Shown in pieces: positions 8,218 through 17,930 of a stretch of DNA of 64,000 nt (within the stretch, counting starts at the first letter, position 1; each line of letters begins with the position of its first letter). A model generated the notes under the pieces. The model searched no databases. It saw only the letters and a list, made by a program, of their open reading frames with translations, and was not told the DNA's origin. This stretch comes from Marinobacter sp. es.042. Lineage in GTDB: Bacteria; Pseudomonadota; Gammaproteobacteria; Pseudomonadales; Oleiphilaceae. Location: assembly GCF_900188315.1 (NCBI RefSeq), contig NZ_LT897781.1, positions 2,790,001 through 2,854,000 of the forward strand, in the 5' to 3' direction. Made by a program: the position numbers and the translations under genes.

Positions 8218-8449
8218 TCAGTCCGGGGTATACCAGATCGACGCCGTCGGTCTGGTATGTCCTCTCCCCATCCTGCGTTTCAAAAAACGGACCAAAGACC
8301 TGCCCAGCGGAACACTCGTCGATTTCCTGGCGGATGATCCCACCGGCCGAAAGGACCTTCAGGCCCTCTGTGATATAACCGGCCACCGGATTGAGTGGAC
8401 CAGAGAGGAAGACGCCGGCGTCACCCGTTACCGTATTTCCCTGGCATAA
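8192..8449 (+). CDS. TusA-like sulfurtransferase
   Basis: The 85-residue frame carries the SirA/TusA core: DAVGLVCPLPILRFKK with the CPxP motif, whose cysteine carries persulfide sulfur, and a second half DFLADDPTGRKDLQALC. TusA-type proteins deliver sulfur in tRNA thiolation and molybdenum cofactor pathways, and formate dehydrogenases need a sulfurated Mo or W centre. A role in supplying sulfur for FdhA maturation is therefore plausible but inferred. The start is uncertain: GTG at 8192 has AGGG five bases upstream, while TTG at 8210 would give the more usual 79-residue length. Either start overlaps the preceding small gene. Confidence 0.85.
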   Translation: MQRVCALTDQSGVYQIDAVGLVCPLPILRFKKRTKDLPSGTLVDFLADDPTGRKDLQALCDITGHRIEWTREEDAGVTRYRISLA

Positions 8450-8514
8450 AACCGCAACTGAACTTTCAATCTTTCCCTGCACTTCACCACCCCCTTGGAA
8501 AATCAGACGCCAAC

Positions 8515-8534
8515 AGCCTATCTTTAATTAGGCT
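8515..8534 (+). promoter_or_regulatory. Weak hairpin between tusA-like and GGDEF-EAL gene
   Basis: AGCCTA at 8515-8520 pairs with TAGGCT at 8529-8534 around an 8-base AT-rich loop. It could mark the end of the fdh transcript or the promoter region of the next gene, but the stem is short and lacks a clean T-tract. Confidence 0.25.
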
Positions 8535-8554
8535 CTCTAATAATTGGCATTCCG

Positions 8555-10990
8555 ATGAGTTCAGACCCACTCTTTTCCACTCCAGGCGAGGAAAATGCCC
8601 TTTACCTGGAGCTTACCGACGGCATCCCCGGGGCAATCTTTCAGTATATTCTCCATCCTGACGGCACCGACCAATTGAGCTACATCAGCCGGGGGTGTGT
8701 TGATCTGTGGGAGATTGAAGCGTCAGAACTGAAACGTGATCCAGGCCCACTATGGGAAATGATTCTGCCTGAGGATGTCGAGGGACTGGCCCGGTCGATT
8801 CGTGGTTCTGCGGAAGCCATGACCTTCTGGAGACACGAGTGGCGGATCAAGCCAGCTTCCGGTGTTGTGAAATGGCTGAGTGGCACCGGCACTCCCAAAC
8901 AGCGTGAAAATGGAGACATATGCTGGAATAGCGTGATCATTGATGTAACACGCGAACGCCAGACCCAGGAAGCATTGGACAGCTTTTTCGATCAGCGCAT
9001 GACGATGAACGCGATGGTCAACTTCGAGGGCAAGTTCGTGCGGGTCAATGGACTTTGGGAAACAAAGCTGGGCTATCGTCGCGACGAACTGGAAGGAGAG
9101 GTTTTCATCGAGTTTGTCCACCCGGAGGACCGTGAGAAAACCCTGAGCGAAGCCGGCAGAGTCATAGAAAACAGCGAAGGGTCATCGGAGTTTGAAAACC
9201 GGTATCGGCACAAAGACGGCTCCTACCGCCGGCTGTCCTGGTCATCAGTGCCATCCCCAGAAACGGGGTTGATCTATGCAGTTGCTATTGATGTGACAGA
9301 GGCGCGCATCGCTGATGACAAGCTGCGTCAAGCGGCGACGGTATTCCAGAGTACGGTTGAAGGCGTGATGATCAGCGATCTGGATAACAGGATCATTGAG
9401 GTTAATGATGCCTTTTACCAGATTACGGGCTATACGGAAGAGGAGGCAATCGGCAAAACGCCCCACCTTCTCGATTCGGGAAAACACGATCCAAGCTTCT
9501 TCAATGCCATTTGGCAAAGTGTTCTGGAAAACGGGCACTGGCGTGGTGAAATCTGGAGCCGCAGGAAAGACGGAAGTGTCTTCCCGGAACTGCTGACTAT
9601 CAGCACTATTCTCAACAAAGACGAGCCGGTCGGCTATGTGACGGTATTTTCAGATATTTCTACACTGAAAGCCCATCAGGAAAAGCTGGATTATCTGGCT
9701 CACCACGATCCCCTGACGGGCCTGCCAAACCGCCTCCTTTTCAATTCCCGATTGCAACAGAGCATCCGTCTGTCGGAGCGAACCGGCCGTTCTATAGCGG
9801 TCTTGTTCATCGACATTGATCGATTCAAAAACATCAATGACAGCATGGGCCATCCCACGGGGGACGAACTGCTGAAGCACGTAGCTGCTCGCCTGAGGGA
9901 GCAGCTACGTGCTTCCGACACGGCGGCACGCCTGGGAGGAGATGAGTTCGTCGTTCTTCTGGAAGACATTGACGGCGCGGAACATGCCGGACAGGTCGCC
10001 GACACTCTGATGAAAGCGTTTAAAGAGACGTTCGCCATGGACGATGTCGAGATCGGGGTAACCGTAAGCATTGGAATCAGCCTCTTTCCGCAGGACTCCA
10101 ATGACGCGGCAGAACTGCTGGCTGACGCCGATGCAGCGATGTATCAGGCCAAAGAGAACGGCAGAAACACCTATGCATTCTATTCTAGCGAATCAACCGC
10201 CCGGGCACTGGAGTACGTGTTCTTCGAGAATGCTCTCAGGCGGGCGGTTTCTGACAATCAACTCTTCCTTGAGTATCAGCCCCAGTTTGATCTGGAGGCT
10301 GGAAAACTCACCGGTATGGAAGCACTGATACGCTGGAAGCATCCAGACAAGGGACTGATTACACCGGATCGCTTCATACCGATTGCCGAGCAAAATGGCA
10401 CCATAAGAAACATAGGACAGTGGGTGCTCCAAACGGCCTGCCACCAGGGGAAAGCCTGGCTGGATGCTGGCCTGGACATAGGGCGCATCTCTATCAATGT
10501 CGCTGCATCGCAGTTTCACGATGAGAACTTTCTTGCCGAGGTGTTAGCGATTGTGGACGAATCCGGATTGCCTCCAGAGCATCTGGAACTGGAGTTAACC
10601 GAGAGCTCGTTCATGCACCAACCCGAAAGGGCCATACCGAAGCTTCACGCACTCAGAAAGAGGAACATCACCATCGCCATTGATGACTTCGGTACCGGAT
10701 ATTCCTCCCTGAGCTACCTGAAAAGACTGCCCATCGACAAATTGAAAATAGACCGTTCTTTCGTGATGGATTTGCCGGATGACGAAGAAGACAAAGCCAT
10801 TGTGCGCGCGATTATTGGTTTGGGAAAAACCCTCAAACTGAAAACGATTGCCGAGGGCGTTGAAACCGAGGCTCAGGTGGCGTTTTTCAAGCAGGCAAAA
10901 TGTGATGCCCAGGGCTTTTACTTCAGCCGCCCCCTCGGCACGGATGCGATGGACGCGTTTCTTCGTTCGACGCAGACAAGCGCACAGTGA
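8555..10990 (+). CDS. PAS-PAS-PAS-GGDEF-EAL cyclic-di-GMP protein
   Basis: The 811-residue cytoplasmic protein has about three N-terminal PAS domains (roughly residues 20-130, 135-245 and 250-370), the second with a typical PAS_3 ending (YRHKDGSYRRLSWSS). A GGDEF domain (375-540) with RLGGDEFVVL near residue 460 and an EAL domain (550-805) follow. The EAL domain begins with EALIRW at about 589 and contains DDFGTGYSSLSYLK. Both catalytic motifs look intact, so it could make and degrade c-di-GMP, with PAS input deciding the balance. No transmembrane segment is seen. The first PAS domain may sense a redox or gas signal, but the ligand cannot be read from sequence. Confidence 0.93.
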   Translation: MSSDPLFSTPGEENALYLELTDGIPGAIFQYILHPDGTDQLSYISRGCVDLWEIEASELKRDPGPLWEMILPEDVEGLARSIRGSAEAMTFWRHEWRIKPASGVVKWLSGTGTPKQRENGDICWNSVIIDVTRERQTQEALDSFFDQRMTMNAMVNFEGKFVRVNGLWETKLGYRRDELEGEVFIEFVHPEDREKTLSEAGRVIENSEGSSEFENRYRHKDGSYRRLSWSSVPSPETGLIYAVAIDVTEARIADDKLRQAATVFQSTVEGVMISDLDNRIIEVNDAFYQITGYTEEEAIGKTPHLLDSGKHDPSFFNAIWQSVLENGHWRGEIWSRRKDGSVFPELLTISTILNKDEPVGYVTVFSDISTLKAHQEKLDYLAHHDPLTGLPNRLLFNSRLQQSIRLSERTGRSIAVLFIDIDRFKNINDSMGHPTGDELLKHVAARLREQLRASDTAARLGGDEFVVLLEDIDGAEHAGQVADTLMKAFKETFAMDDVEIGVTVSIGISLFPQDSNDAAELLADADAAMYQAKENGRNTYAFYSSESTARALEYVFFENALRRAVSDNQLFLEYQPQFDLEAGKLTGMEALIRWKHPDKGLITPDRFIPIAEQNGTIRNIGQWVLQTACHQGKAWLDAGLDIGRISINVAASQFHDENFLAEVLAIVDESGLPPEHLELELTESSFMHQPERAIPKLHALRKRNITIAIDDFGTGYSSLSYLKRLPIDKLKIDRSFVMDLPDDEEDKAIVRAIIGLGKTLKLKTIAEGVETEAQVAFFKQAKCDAQGFYFSRPLGTDAMDAFLRSTQTSAQ

Positions 10991-11028
10991 ACAAACAGCA
11001 GTTTTAGTTTGCCGGCGAGCATCTGACC

Positions 11029-11643
11029 CTAGTGGCCACCTCGTGGATGCTTGCGGGCTTCGAGGTTACCCAGCGACATTTTCACGTCTCGATCCGACAG
11101 TTCTGGAAGATCGTCAAAATTCGAAACCTGCGGGAACTTCGAATCGATCACAGTCGCCAGCGTATCGTCGATACACAGGGTGTCTGCCACGGCCCGATGA
11201 CAACCGGGCATCAGGATTGCCCTGACCTCGCCGATTTCTCTTGTCCCCGTCTCGACGTCGCCAGAGCGACTGGCGCTTATCACGGTGAGGGGCTCGCCCC
11301 AATCCACGACGCTGCCATCAACAGGTTTCGCTTCAATCCGCTCACAGGCTGTCAGGGTTGCTTCAAGCAGCGTGCGGAAATTCGCCGATTCAGCCAGCCG
11401 CTCGGCCTTTTCGCGGGCACTGCGCTCTTCGTCAGGCACCAATAGTATGTAGGGCGTATTATCAACAAAGACACCCCAGTAGTCCGCCGCAATGGCTTCG
11501 GGTTTCGGGTAATAAACCCCAGCGGTCAGGGTCGAGTGCTTTTTCCTTCGAGCCAGGAAAGCGCCCTTTTTTTCACAATCCAATTCTTTGCCTCGGTCTT
11601 TTCCGGTTTTCACTTCTTGCACGCGTCGTCCAGGAATGGCCAT
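11029..11643 (-). CDS. Hypothetical protein
   Basis: This minus-strand frame encodes up to 204 residues and I do not recognise the family. The body from GVYYPKPEAIAADYWGVFV onward looks like a soluble alpha/beta protein with a mid-region acidic stretch (VPDEERSAREKAERLAES); no signal peptide or membrane segment is visible. The first 35-40 residues are highly basic and less convincing. GTG at 11613, inside the overlapping stop of a short upstream frame, or TTG at 11580, are alternative starts. It is convergent with the GGDEF-EAL gene and divergent from the chemoreceptor gene. Coding on this strand is supported by codon composition, not by homology. Confidence 0.6.
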   Translation of the reverse strand: MAIPGRRVQEVKTGKDRGKELDCEKKGAFLARRKKHSTLTAGVYYPKPEAIAADYWGVFVDNTPYILLVPDEERSAREKAERLAESANFRTLLEATLTACERIEAKPVDGSVVDWGEPLTVISASRSGDVETGTREIGEVRAILMPGCHRAVADTLCIDDTLATVIDSKFPQVSNFDDLPELSDRDVKMSLGNLEARKHPRGGH

Positions 11644-11788
11644 TGCTCGATGAGCTCAAGCTCCATCAATGGATCACTTCGTGGACGCCGAAATATGGTG
11701 ATTGCAACAAGGTTTTACAAACCTGCAGCCAGTCCAGTGCTGCCAGAGCAACATTTTCGCCCTCTTGACAGCACATGCACGTCATAAT
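11586..11788 (-). other. Possible gene remnant or short overlapping frames
   Basis: On the minus strand, a 39-codon frame (start ATG 11786, MTCMCCQEGENVALAALDWL) ends in TGATG. It overlaps a frame encoding MELELIEQWPFLDDACKK, which itself ends in GTGA where the 204-residue frame can start. The second frame is open further upstream with protein-like text (VAITIFRRPRSDPL). This looks like a frameshifted C-terminus of an older gene, or chained small frames. No family is recognised. Confidence 0.3.
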
Positions 11789-11916
11789 TTCTTGAATCAT
11801 CCACGAATGACGAAATAATGATTAACGAAGCAAAGATCCCGGCCGATATAAAAAAAGATCGCAGTGATTTGCGCGCTCCAATAGTCCGTCAAGCTTATAG
11901 ATTCTGAGGAATCAGC

Positions 11917-13842
11917 ATGTCTATCAGAAAAGTGTTCATCGTCTCGATTGCCGTTGTTCTGCTGGTCATCGCATTGCTCGCAAGCATTGTGATCGCTCTG
12001 AACACTCAGAAAACGATCACGGCAGATGTGGCAGAAAGGCAGAGTGATCTTGTCGCGGAGATCACCGGAATGCTCTCCATTACCGACGAGCTCATGTCGA
12101 AACGGGTGAAGAACTCTCTGAATCTGCTGATTGAGCGTGGTCAGCAAATGGGAACCGCCCGGGTTCAGGGAACGGAACCCGTTGCAGGCAAATCGGCGCC
12201 AGCACTGTTTCTGGGCGACACCATGATCAACAACAACTTTGATCTGGTGGACGGCATAACCCAGGTCATGGACGGCACAGCCACACTCTTCGTTCGCGAC
12301 GGTCAGGACTTTGTGAGGGTTTCCACGAACGTCAAGAAAGACGATGGGTCCCGGGCCATCGGCACCAAGCTCAATATGGCGGGCGCCGCCGGGCAGGCCA
12401 TCAGCCGTGGTGAAGCCTACTTTGGGCAGGTCGATATCCTCGGCAATCCCTACCTCACCGCATACAGCCCGATCCGCAACGCCTCAAACCAGATTATCGG
12501 CATCTGGTATGTGGGCTATTCAGCAGACCTTGAAGAACTTGAAGCGGCCATCACCTCATCCAGCCTGCTGGACAGGGGGTTTCTCGCCCTGGTGGACGAC
12601 AAGGGTCGACTCCGCATGCACTCCAATTCAATTGAAACCGATCCACTGCAAAACCTGCTGGAAAACGAACCGGACGGTTGGAATCTTGAACGCACTGCGT
12701 TTGATCGCTGGGGCTATCAGATTGTAACCGGCTATTCAGAAGACGAAGTGGCAGCCATGGTTCGCAATCAGACTATCAAGACGATCATTGCAATTCTGAT
12801 CGGTGGACTGGTGCTGATCGGCTGTCTGAGTGCCCTGGCACAATTGGTTGTGGCTCGACCTCTTCAAAAAATGATTGATGCCATCAACGACATTGCCAGT
12901 GGAGAGGGCGACCTCACCGTGCGGTTCAATGCAACGGGCAAGAGCGAACTGGATGTCATGGCCCAGGGCTTTGACCGCTTGCTTGATCGGTTACAAACCA
13001 CGATTTCAGAAACCAAAGGCTCGTCGGAAAGCCTGCTTGGAGCTTCGTCGAGCCTCAGGGGCATTGCATCGGACTCCGCAACCGTCGTCTCGCAACAAAC
13101 CGAGGAGACAGAGCAGGTTGCAACCGCCATGAATGAAATGACAGCAACCGCTCAAACCGTTGCCGAAAGCGCATCCAGGGCGGAAAACATTGCAAAAGAG
13201 GCGGATGGTCTGGCCGAAAGTGGCCAGTCGCTCATTGCAAAAACCACCGCAAAAATACAGAGCCAGCTCGAAAACAATCAGAGCTCCGCGCAAACCAGCG
13301 CTTCACTGCGAGCTGCATCGGATAACATCGGCAATATTCTTTCCGTCATCGAAAACATTTCAGAACAGACCAACCTTCTGGCCCTGAACGCAGCGATTGA
13401 GGCAGCCCGAGCCGGGGAGCACGGCAGAGGTTTTGCGGTAGTCTCCGACGAAGTCAGAAACCTGGCCCGTCGAACCCAGGAATCCATCAAGGAGATCCAG
13501 GACCAGATCAATCACCTACAGGAAGGCGTTGCCGGTGTAACGAACGTTATTGAGGTTGGCAGCCAGCTGGCCACTGAAACCAACGACATGATCCGCGAAA
13601 CCGGTAACGCGATCGACGCACTGCGCGAGAGCGTTCGAACCATTCGGGATACCAACATTGAAATGGCCAGCGCCGCCGAGCAGCAAAGTCAGGTTTCTGA
13701 GGACATCAACCAGCGCCTTGAGCACATTCGGCAAATGGCTGGCAGCAGCCAGGAGAACGCCGCATCAACCAATGAGGCGGCAGAAACATTGAAACAACTC
13801 GCTGAAAAACTGAAGTCTCAATTGGACTCTTACCGGACCTGA
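11917..13842 (+). CDS. Methyl-accepting chemotaxis protein with Cache sensor
   Basis: The 641-residue chemoreceptor has an N-terminal transmembrane helix (residues 7-29) and a large periplasmic region (about 33-280) of the Cache_3-Cache_2 type, including [16 protein letters not shown] and [15 protein letters not shown] second transmembrane helix (about 287-311), a HAMP domain (about 310-365) and a cytoplasmic signalling coiled coil follow. The conserved hairpin tip is [20 protein letters not shown], followed by [15 protein letters not shown]. It would signal through CheW/CheA to flagella or pili. Cache domains of this class often bind small organic acids or amines. No C-terminal CheR pentapeptide is present. 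Confidence 0.93.
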   Translation: MSIRKVFIVSIAVVLLVIALLASIVIALNTQKTITADVAERQSDLVAEITGMLSITDELMSKRVKNSLNLLIERGQQMGTARVQGTEPVAGKSAPALFLGDTMINNNFDLVDGITQVMDGTATLFVRDGQDFVRVSTNVKKDDGSRAIGTKLNMAGAAGQAISRGEAYFGQVDILGNPYLTAYSPIRNASNQIIGIWYVGYSADLEELEAAITSSSLLDRGFLALVDDKGRLRMHSNSIETDPLQNLLENEPDGWNLERTAFDRWGYQIVTGYSEDEVAAMVRNQTIKTIIAILIGGLVLIGCLSALAQLVVARPLQKMIDAINDIASGEGDLTVRFNATGKSELDVMAQGFDRLLDRLQTTISETKGSSESLLGASSSLRGIASDSATVVSQQTEETEQVATAMNEMTATAQTVAESASRAENIAKEADGLAESGQSLIAKTTAKIQSQLENNQSSAQTSASLRAASDNIGNILSVIENISEQTNLLALNAAIEAARAGEHGRGFAVVSDEVRNLARRTQESIKEIQDQINHLQEGVAGVTNVIEVGSQLATETNDMIRETGNAIDALRESVRTIRDTNIEMASAAEQQSQVSEDINQRLEHIRQMAGSSQENAASTNEAAETLKQLAEKLKSQLDSYRT

Positions 13843-13921
13843 CCCGGTTTCCATACTCGGCGATCATTCTTTAATAACGAACGAATCGATCAGATATATA
13901 TATTTTTGTTCACAGCAAAAG

Positions 13922-13961
13922 CCTCGGATACTACGCGTACCAAATACTTCTGATTCCGAGG
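13922..13961 (+). promoter_or_regulatory. Leader hairpin covering the dabB ribosome-binding site
   Basis: CCTCGGA at 13922-13928 is perfectly complementary to TCCGAGG at 13955-13961, with a 26-base loop. The GAGG inside the 3' arm (13958-13961) is the only Shine-Dalgarno-like sequence before the dabB ATG, seven bases away. Pairing would hide it from the ribosome. An AT-rich stretch at about 13890-13910 may hold the promoter. Confidence 0.5.
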
Positions 13962-13968
13962 TCCTTGC

Positions 13969-15543
13969 ATGTTCGATGTTCAGGCAATCGAATCCTTGTT
14001 TTCACTGTTGGTACCGCTGCTTTTCGGTGCCGGAGCAGTCGCGACCGGATTGGCAACCAACCAGAGCAACCTTCTCGCACGGTCATTGACCTTCAAGCTT
14101 GCCTTTGTATCTGCTGTGGCCGCTGCAATCGGAAGTTGGTGGTGGCCGGTCGATGGCGTCTGGTTCAGTCACGCGCCTCTGGCCTCAATCATGTTGCTGC
14201 TGATCACTTTGCTGGGAATGGTGCTGGGGCGCTTCTCAGAGAGGTATCTTGCGGGGGATCCCGGCCAGCGCCGTTTCATGATCTGGCTTCAGGTGATCCT
14301 CGCCAGCGTTGCCATGATCGCCATCACCAATCATTTGCTGGTTTTCCTCGTTAGCTGGATTGCCATCAGCGTAAGCCTGCACCAGTTGCTGATGTTCTTT
14401 CCTGATCGCCCGCGCGCCGCCCTGGCCGCGCACAAAAAATTCATCTTTGCGCGAATTGCGGAGTTCTGCCTGGCACTGGCGTTCCTCCTGCTCTATGTCC
14501 AGTACGACACGCCCTTTATTGATCGGATTCTGGCCCAGGTATCCGGTGCAACAGAGGTGCCCGCCGGCGCCCAGATCGCTGCGGTTTTGATGGCCGTGGC
14601 TGCTTTGCTCAAATGCGCACAGATGCCGTTCCACGGTTGGCTGATTCAGGTGGTGGAATCACCCACGCCGGTTTCTGCCCTGCTTCACGCTGGCGTTGTG
14701 AACCTTGGCGGTTTCCTGATGATTCTGATGGCACCGCTCATTTCAGAAGTAAGCGCCGCCCAGTGGCTACTGCTTGCAGTGGCAGGACCCACGGCGGTGT
14801 TTGCCAGCCTTGTCATGATGACCCGCATTTCCATCAAGGTTAAGCTTGCCTGGTCAACTTGCTCGCAGATGGGCTGGATGCTGGTGGAATGCGCTCTGGG
14901 ACTTTACGAGCTGGCACTCCTTCATCTGGTTGCCCATTCTGCCTATAAGGCCCACACCTTCCTGAACGCCGGCAACACCGTTGAGTTGTCGATGAAAAAA
15001 CGCCTGGTTGCCGTCAATGAGCCCGGGGCACGGGAATGGCTGGCGGCCGCAGTCCTCGCCGGTCTGTTCATGCTGCCAACTATTTTCCTGTCCAATGAGA
15101 CCAGCACAGCACACATGTTTTCATGGATTGTGCCGGGCATCGCCCTGACGATTCTGCTCTCAGAATTCCTGTCGGCCGGAGGCGGCGTTGTAACGGTCGG
15201 GCGTGGCCTGATTATCGGCGCCGCCTTCTGGGCATTGTACTGGCTTCAGAAAACCTTCTTCGGAATGGTGCTCGCCCCACCGGAGAGCCAGGCAAGCCTG
15301 CTGGAAGTGGTTTTTGTCGCTGCCCTTATCGCAATCCTGGTACGCGGCTACTACCAGATTCGCTACCACCGTTTCTCACCCGCAGGCGCCAGGCTTTACC
15401 GGTTCCTGTTCGCCGCGGGCTACCTCGATGAGTGGTCCACCCGCCTGACCCTGAAACTATGGCCTGCCAAACTGCCTGATGTCGTGCGGCCGCGAGCCGT
15501 GGTCAGCGTCTCTTCAACCTCTGGTTCCAGGGAGTCCGCATAA
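13969..15543 (+). CDS. dabB: DabB, NuoL-like subunit of DAB inorganic carbon transporter
   Basis: DabB is a proton-antiporter-family membrane subunit that, with DabA, accumulates inorganic carbon in the cell, apparently driven by the cation gradient. The 524-residue protein is hydrophobic throughout (about 13 membrane segments). It carries the NuoL/MrpA core signature QMPFHGWLIQVVESPTPVSA followed by LLHAGVVNLGGFLM, and a later conserved helix with HLVAHSAYKAHTFL. It is shorter than respiratory NuoL, as expected for DabB. The stop overlaps the dabA start by one base (TAATG). The pairing with a DUF2309 protein makes a DAB role far more likely than a complex I or Mrp role. Confidence 0.9.
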   Translation: MFDVQAIESLFSLLVPLLFGAGAVATGLATNQSNLLARSLTFKLAFVSAVAAAIGSWWWPVDGVWFSHAPLASIMLLLITLLGMVLGRFSERYLAGDPGQRRFMIWLQVILASVAMIAITNHLLVFLVSWIAISVSLHQLLMFFPDRPRAALAAHKKFIFARIAEFCLALAFLLLYVQYDTPFIDRILAQVSGATEVPAGAQIAAVLMAVAALLKCAQMPFHGWLIQVVESPTPVSALLHAGVVNLGGFLMILMAPLISEVSAAQWLLLAVAGPTAVFASLVMMTRISIKVKLAWSTCSQMGWMLVECALGLYELALLHLVAHSAYKAHTFLNAGNTVELSMKKRLVAVNEPGAREWLAAAVLAGLFMLPTIFLSNETSTAHMFSWIVPGIALTILLSEFLSAGGGVVTVGRGLIIGAAFWALYWLQKTFFGMVLAPPESQASLLEVVFVAALIAILVRGYYQIRYHRFSPAGARLYRFLFAAGYLDEWSTRLTLKLWPAKLPDVVRPRAVVSVSSTSGSRESA

Positions 15544-17930
15544 TGTTAGCGTCGAGCCTTAATGCCACCACCGAAGCAACCACCCATACACCAGATTGGC
15601 AGGCGGCCGTCACCGATGCCTGCGCGCGAATCGCGCCCTCCTGGCCATTGGATCAGATGATCGCCGTGAATCCGTTCTGGGAAATGCGGGACCTGCCATT
15701 CACCAGGGTCGCTTCGCGCATGGCGGCACTCAATGGCACCTGCTGCCAGAATCAGGCAGCGCTTGCCGGACAGGGCAACGGCCCGGCGGCCGCCGAGACC
15801 GCCAGCATGCCCGAACACTGGCAGAATCTCAGCGCCCAGCTGGATCGCAATCGCGACACCGCCCACCAGGTAGGCTGGCAGGATGAAGTTGTCCATCAGA
15901 TCAGCCAGTTCTGCGGCGACTATTTCCAGCGTCTGGATGCCGGTGATTTCAAGGCGGATGCCCAGGACCTTTACCATAGCTGGTTGCAGATGACCCGGGC
16001 TGATCGCGGCATTGCCATTGTGATGGGAGAACCATCCCTGCCCTCCCAGTTTCAGGTGTTGCCGGATCAGCATGAAAAACTGATTACCGATGCCCTCGAC
16101 GCCCTGGCATCACAACCGGACTATGCGCCGGATTATGCCCATGCGCTCCTGCTGGATATCAACGGCTGGTCATCCTGGGCCGCCTACTTGCGGTGGCAAG
16201 CGCGACTCAGTGGCCACGAGGAAGACCTGCTGCCGGGCCTCCTGGCCATCCGACTGGCCTGGGAGCTCGCCATATGGCGGCACGTCCAACACGTTGGCGG
16301 GGCCATCTTTGCCGAACTGAAACACCGCTGGCTCAAACAATGGGATGCCTGGCCAGAGATGCTGCAGACCCATGAGCAATCTCAAACCACAGGCTGGCGC
16401 CAGCAAACAGAGGCTGAGTCAGCCTACCAGTCACAGATGGCTGAAAAGCTGCTTACCAGGCTTGAAAATCCCTCGCCGGACAATCAGCCGCTGAAGTTAC
16501 AGGCGGCCTTCTGCATCGATGTTCGCTCGGAGGTCTATCGTCGTGCGCTCGAAGCCCAGAATCCCGCTATCCAGACCCTCGGGTTTGCCGGGTTCTTCGG
16601 CCTCCCGATCTCTTATCGACCCAAGGGCACCGGGTTTTGCCGGCCACAATTGCCGGGCTTGCTGGCGCCGGCGCTCGAGGTTACTGAGGCCGAACCTGCC
16701 GGCAGCTTCAGCCAGCAATCATTAGCCAACCACTCCCACTGGTCACAGTTTTCCAACGCCGGCCCGGCGAGCTTCAGCTTTATCGAGAGCATGGGCCTGG
16801 CAGGTCTGGGACGCATGGTTCGCAAAACCTTTTTCGGTAAGTCTTCGGATAACCCGGTCGATCAACTCCATAAGGGACAGACCGAGTTCGAGATCCGTCA
16901 GAACGGGACCTTGCTGGGCGCTGCGGAGAAGGCGGAGTTGGCCGGGGGTATTCTCCGGGCCATGACCCTGACTCATGATTTTGCGCCCACCGTTCTCCTT
17001 GTCGGGCACGGCAGCAGCACGCGTAACAATCCCCACGCAGCGGGCCTCGACTGCGGCGCCTGCGGCGGACAGACCGGTTCGGTAAACGTTCGTGTACTTG
17101 CCGGCATCCTGAACGACAAGGATGTGCGTGCGGCCCTGGCTGGGCAGGGGATTTCGATCCCCTCCGAAACCCGATTCGTGGGGGCACTGCATAACACGAC
17201 CACCGACGAGGTCGAGTGCTCAGGTGATGTTCCTGACGAGATCCGGGGTTTCCTGGCCAATGCGGGAGCACAGGCACGTCGTGAACGCGCCCTGCGGCTT
17301 GGTATCGCAAACGAGAGCGATGTTGACAGCGCCATCAAAAAGCGCAGCCAGGACTGGTCCGAAGTGCGGCCGGAATGGGGGCTTGCCGGCAACGCCAGCT
17401 TTATCGTGGCGCCTCGCTCGGCCACGCGACACCTGGACTTGGGTGGCCGCAGTTTCCTCCACGACTACCGCTGGCGCGAGGATGAAGGCTTCAGCATCCT
17501 CGAACTGATCATGACCGCGCCCATGGTGGTCACCCACTGGATAAACCTTCAGTACTTCATGTCTGTTACCGACAATCTGCATTACGGTAGCGGCAACAAG
17601 GTCCTGCACAACGTGGTTGGCGGCCACCTGGGCGTTTTCGAGGGCAACGGCGGCGATTTGCGAATCGGTTTGCCGCTGCAGTCAGTACACGATGGTAAGC
17701 GCTGGGTTCACGAACCCCTGCGCCTGAGCGTTTATCTGGCGGCACCCAGGGAAGCCATTGCCGAGATCGCGCAAAAACACAAAGTTGTGCAGGAGCTGAT
17801 CGATAACGACTGGCTGTATCTGTTCCGGATCGACGATGAGCATACCTCGATCGAAAGGTTGTACCGGAATGAGTGGCATCCCGTGGCGACTCGTTCAAGT
17901 TCCACGGGCGGTCAAAGCGGAGAGGATTGA
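15543..17930 (+). CDS. dabA: DabA, DUF2309 zinc subunit of DAB inorganic carbon transporter
   Basis: DabA is the cytoplasmic, beta-carbonic-anhydrase-like subunit that hydrates CO2 to bicarbonate only when bound to DabB. The 795-residue protein keeps the four zinc-site residues known from Halothiobacillus DabA. Cys324 and Asp326 lie in FCIDVRSE, His489 in VGHGSSTRNNPH and Cys504 in GLDCGACGGQTGS; the His-Cys spacing of 15 matches the characterised protein. It starts NATTEATTHTPDWQAAVTDAC and continues with IAVNPFWEM, typical of DUF2309. The stop overlaps the next gene by one base (TGATG), giving a three-gene coupled operon. Confidence 0.94.
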   Translation: MLASSLNATTEATTHTPDWQAAVTDACARIAPSWPLDQMIAVNPFWEMRDLPFTRVASRMAALNGTCCQNQAALAGQGNGPAAAETASMPEHWQNLSAQLDRNRDTAHQVGWQDEVVHQISQFCGDYFQRLDAGDFKADAQDLYHSWLQMTRADRGIAIVMGEPSLPSQFQVLPDQHEKLITDALDALASQPDYAPDYAHALLLDINGWSSWAAYLRWQARLSGHEEDLLPGLLAIRLAWELAIWRHVQHVGGAIFAELKHRWLKQWDAWPEMLQTHEQSQTTGWRQQTEAESAYQSQMAEKLLTRLENPSPDNQPLKLQAAFCIDVRSEVYRRALEAQNPAIQTLGFAGFFGLPISYRPKGTGFCRPQLPGLLAPALEVTEAEPAGSFSQQSLANHSHWSQFSNAGPASFSFIESMGLAGLGRMVRKTFFGKSSDNPVDQLHKGQTEFEIRQNGTLLGAAEKAELAGGILRAMTLTHDFAPTVLLVGHGSSTRNNPHAAGLDCGACGGQTGSVNVRVLAGILNDKDVRAALAGQGISIPSETRFVGALHNTTTDEVECSGDVPDEIRGFLANAGAQARRERALRLGIANESDVDSAIKKRSQDWSEVRPEWGLAGNASFIVAPRSATRHLDLGGRSFLHDYRWREDEGFSILELIMTAPMVVTHWINLQYFMSVTDNLHYGSGNKVLHNVVGGHLGVFEGNGGDLRIGLPLQSVHDGKRWVHEPLRLSVYLAAPREAIAEIAQKHKVVQELIDNDWLYLFRIDDEHTSIERLYRNEWHPVATRSSSTGGQSGED

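Noticed and set aside
11032..11445. Plus-strand frame over the hypothetical gene
   Set aside because: The minus-strand frame is longer and reads as a more natural globular protein; the plus frame looks like its shadow.
13890..13910. AT-rich ATATATATATTTTTG stretch as a terminator of the chemoreceptor gene
   Set aside because: No GC stem precedes it; it fits better as promoter-type AT richness before dabB.
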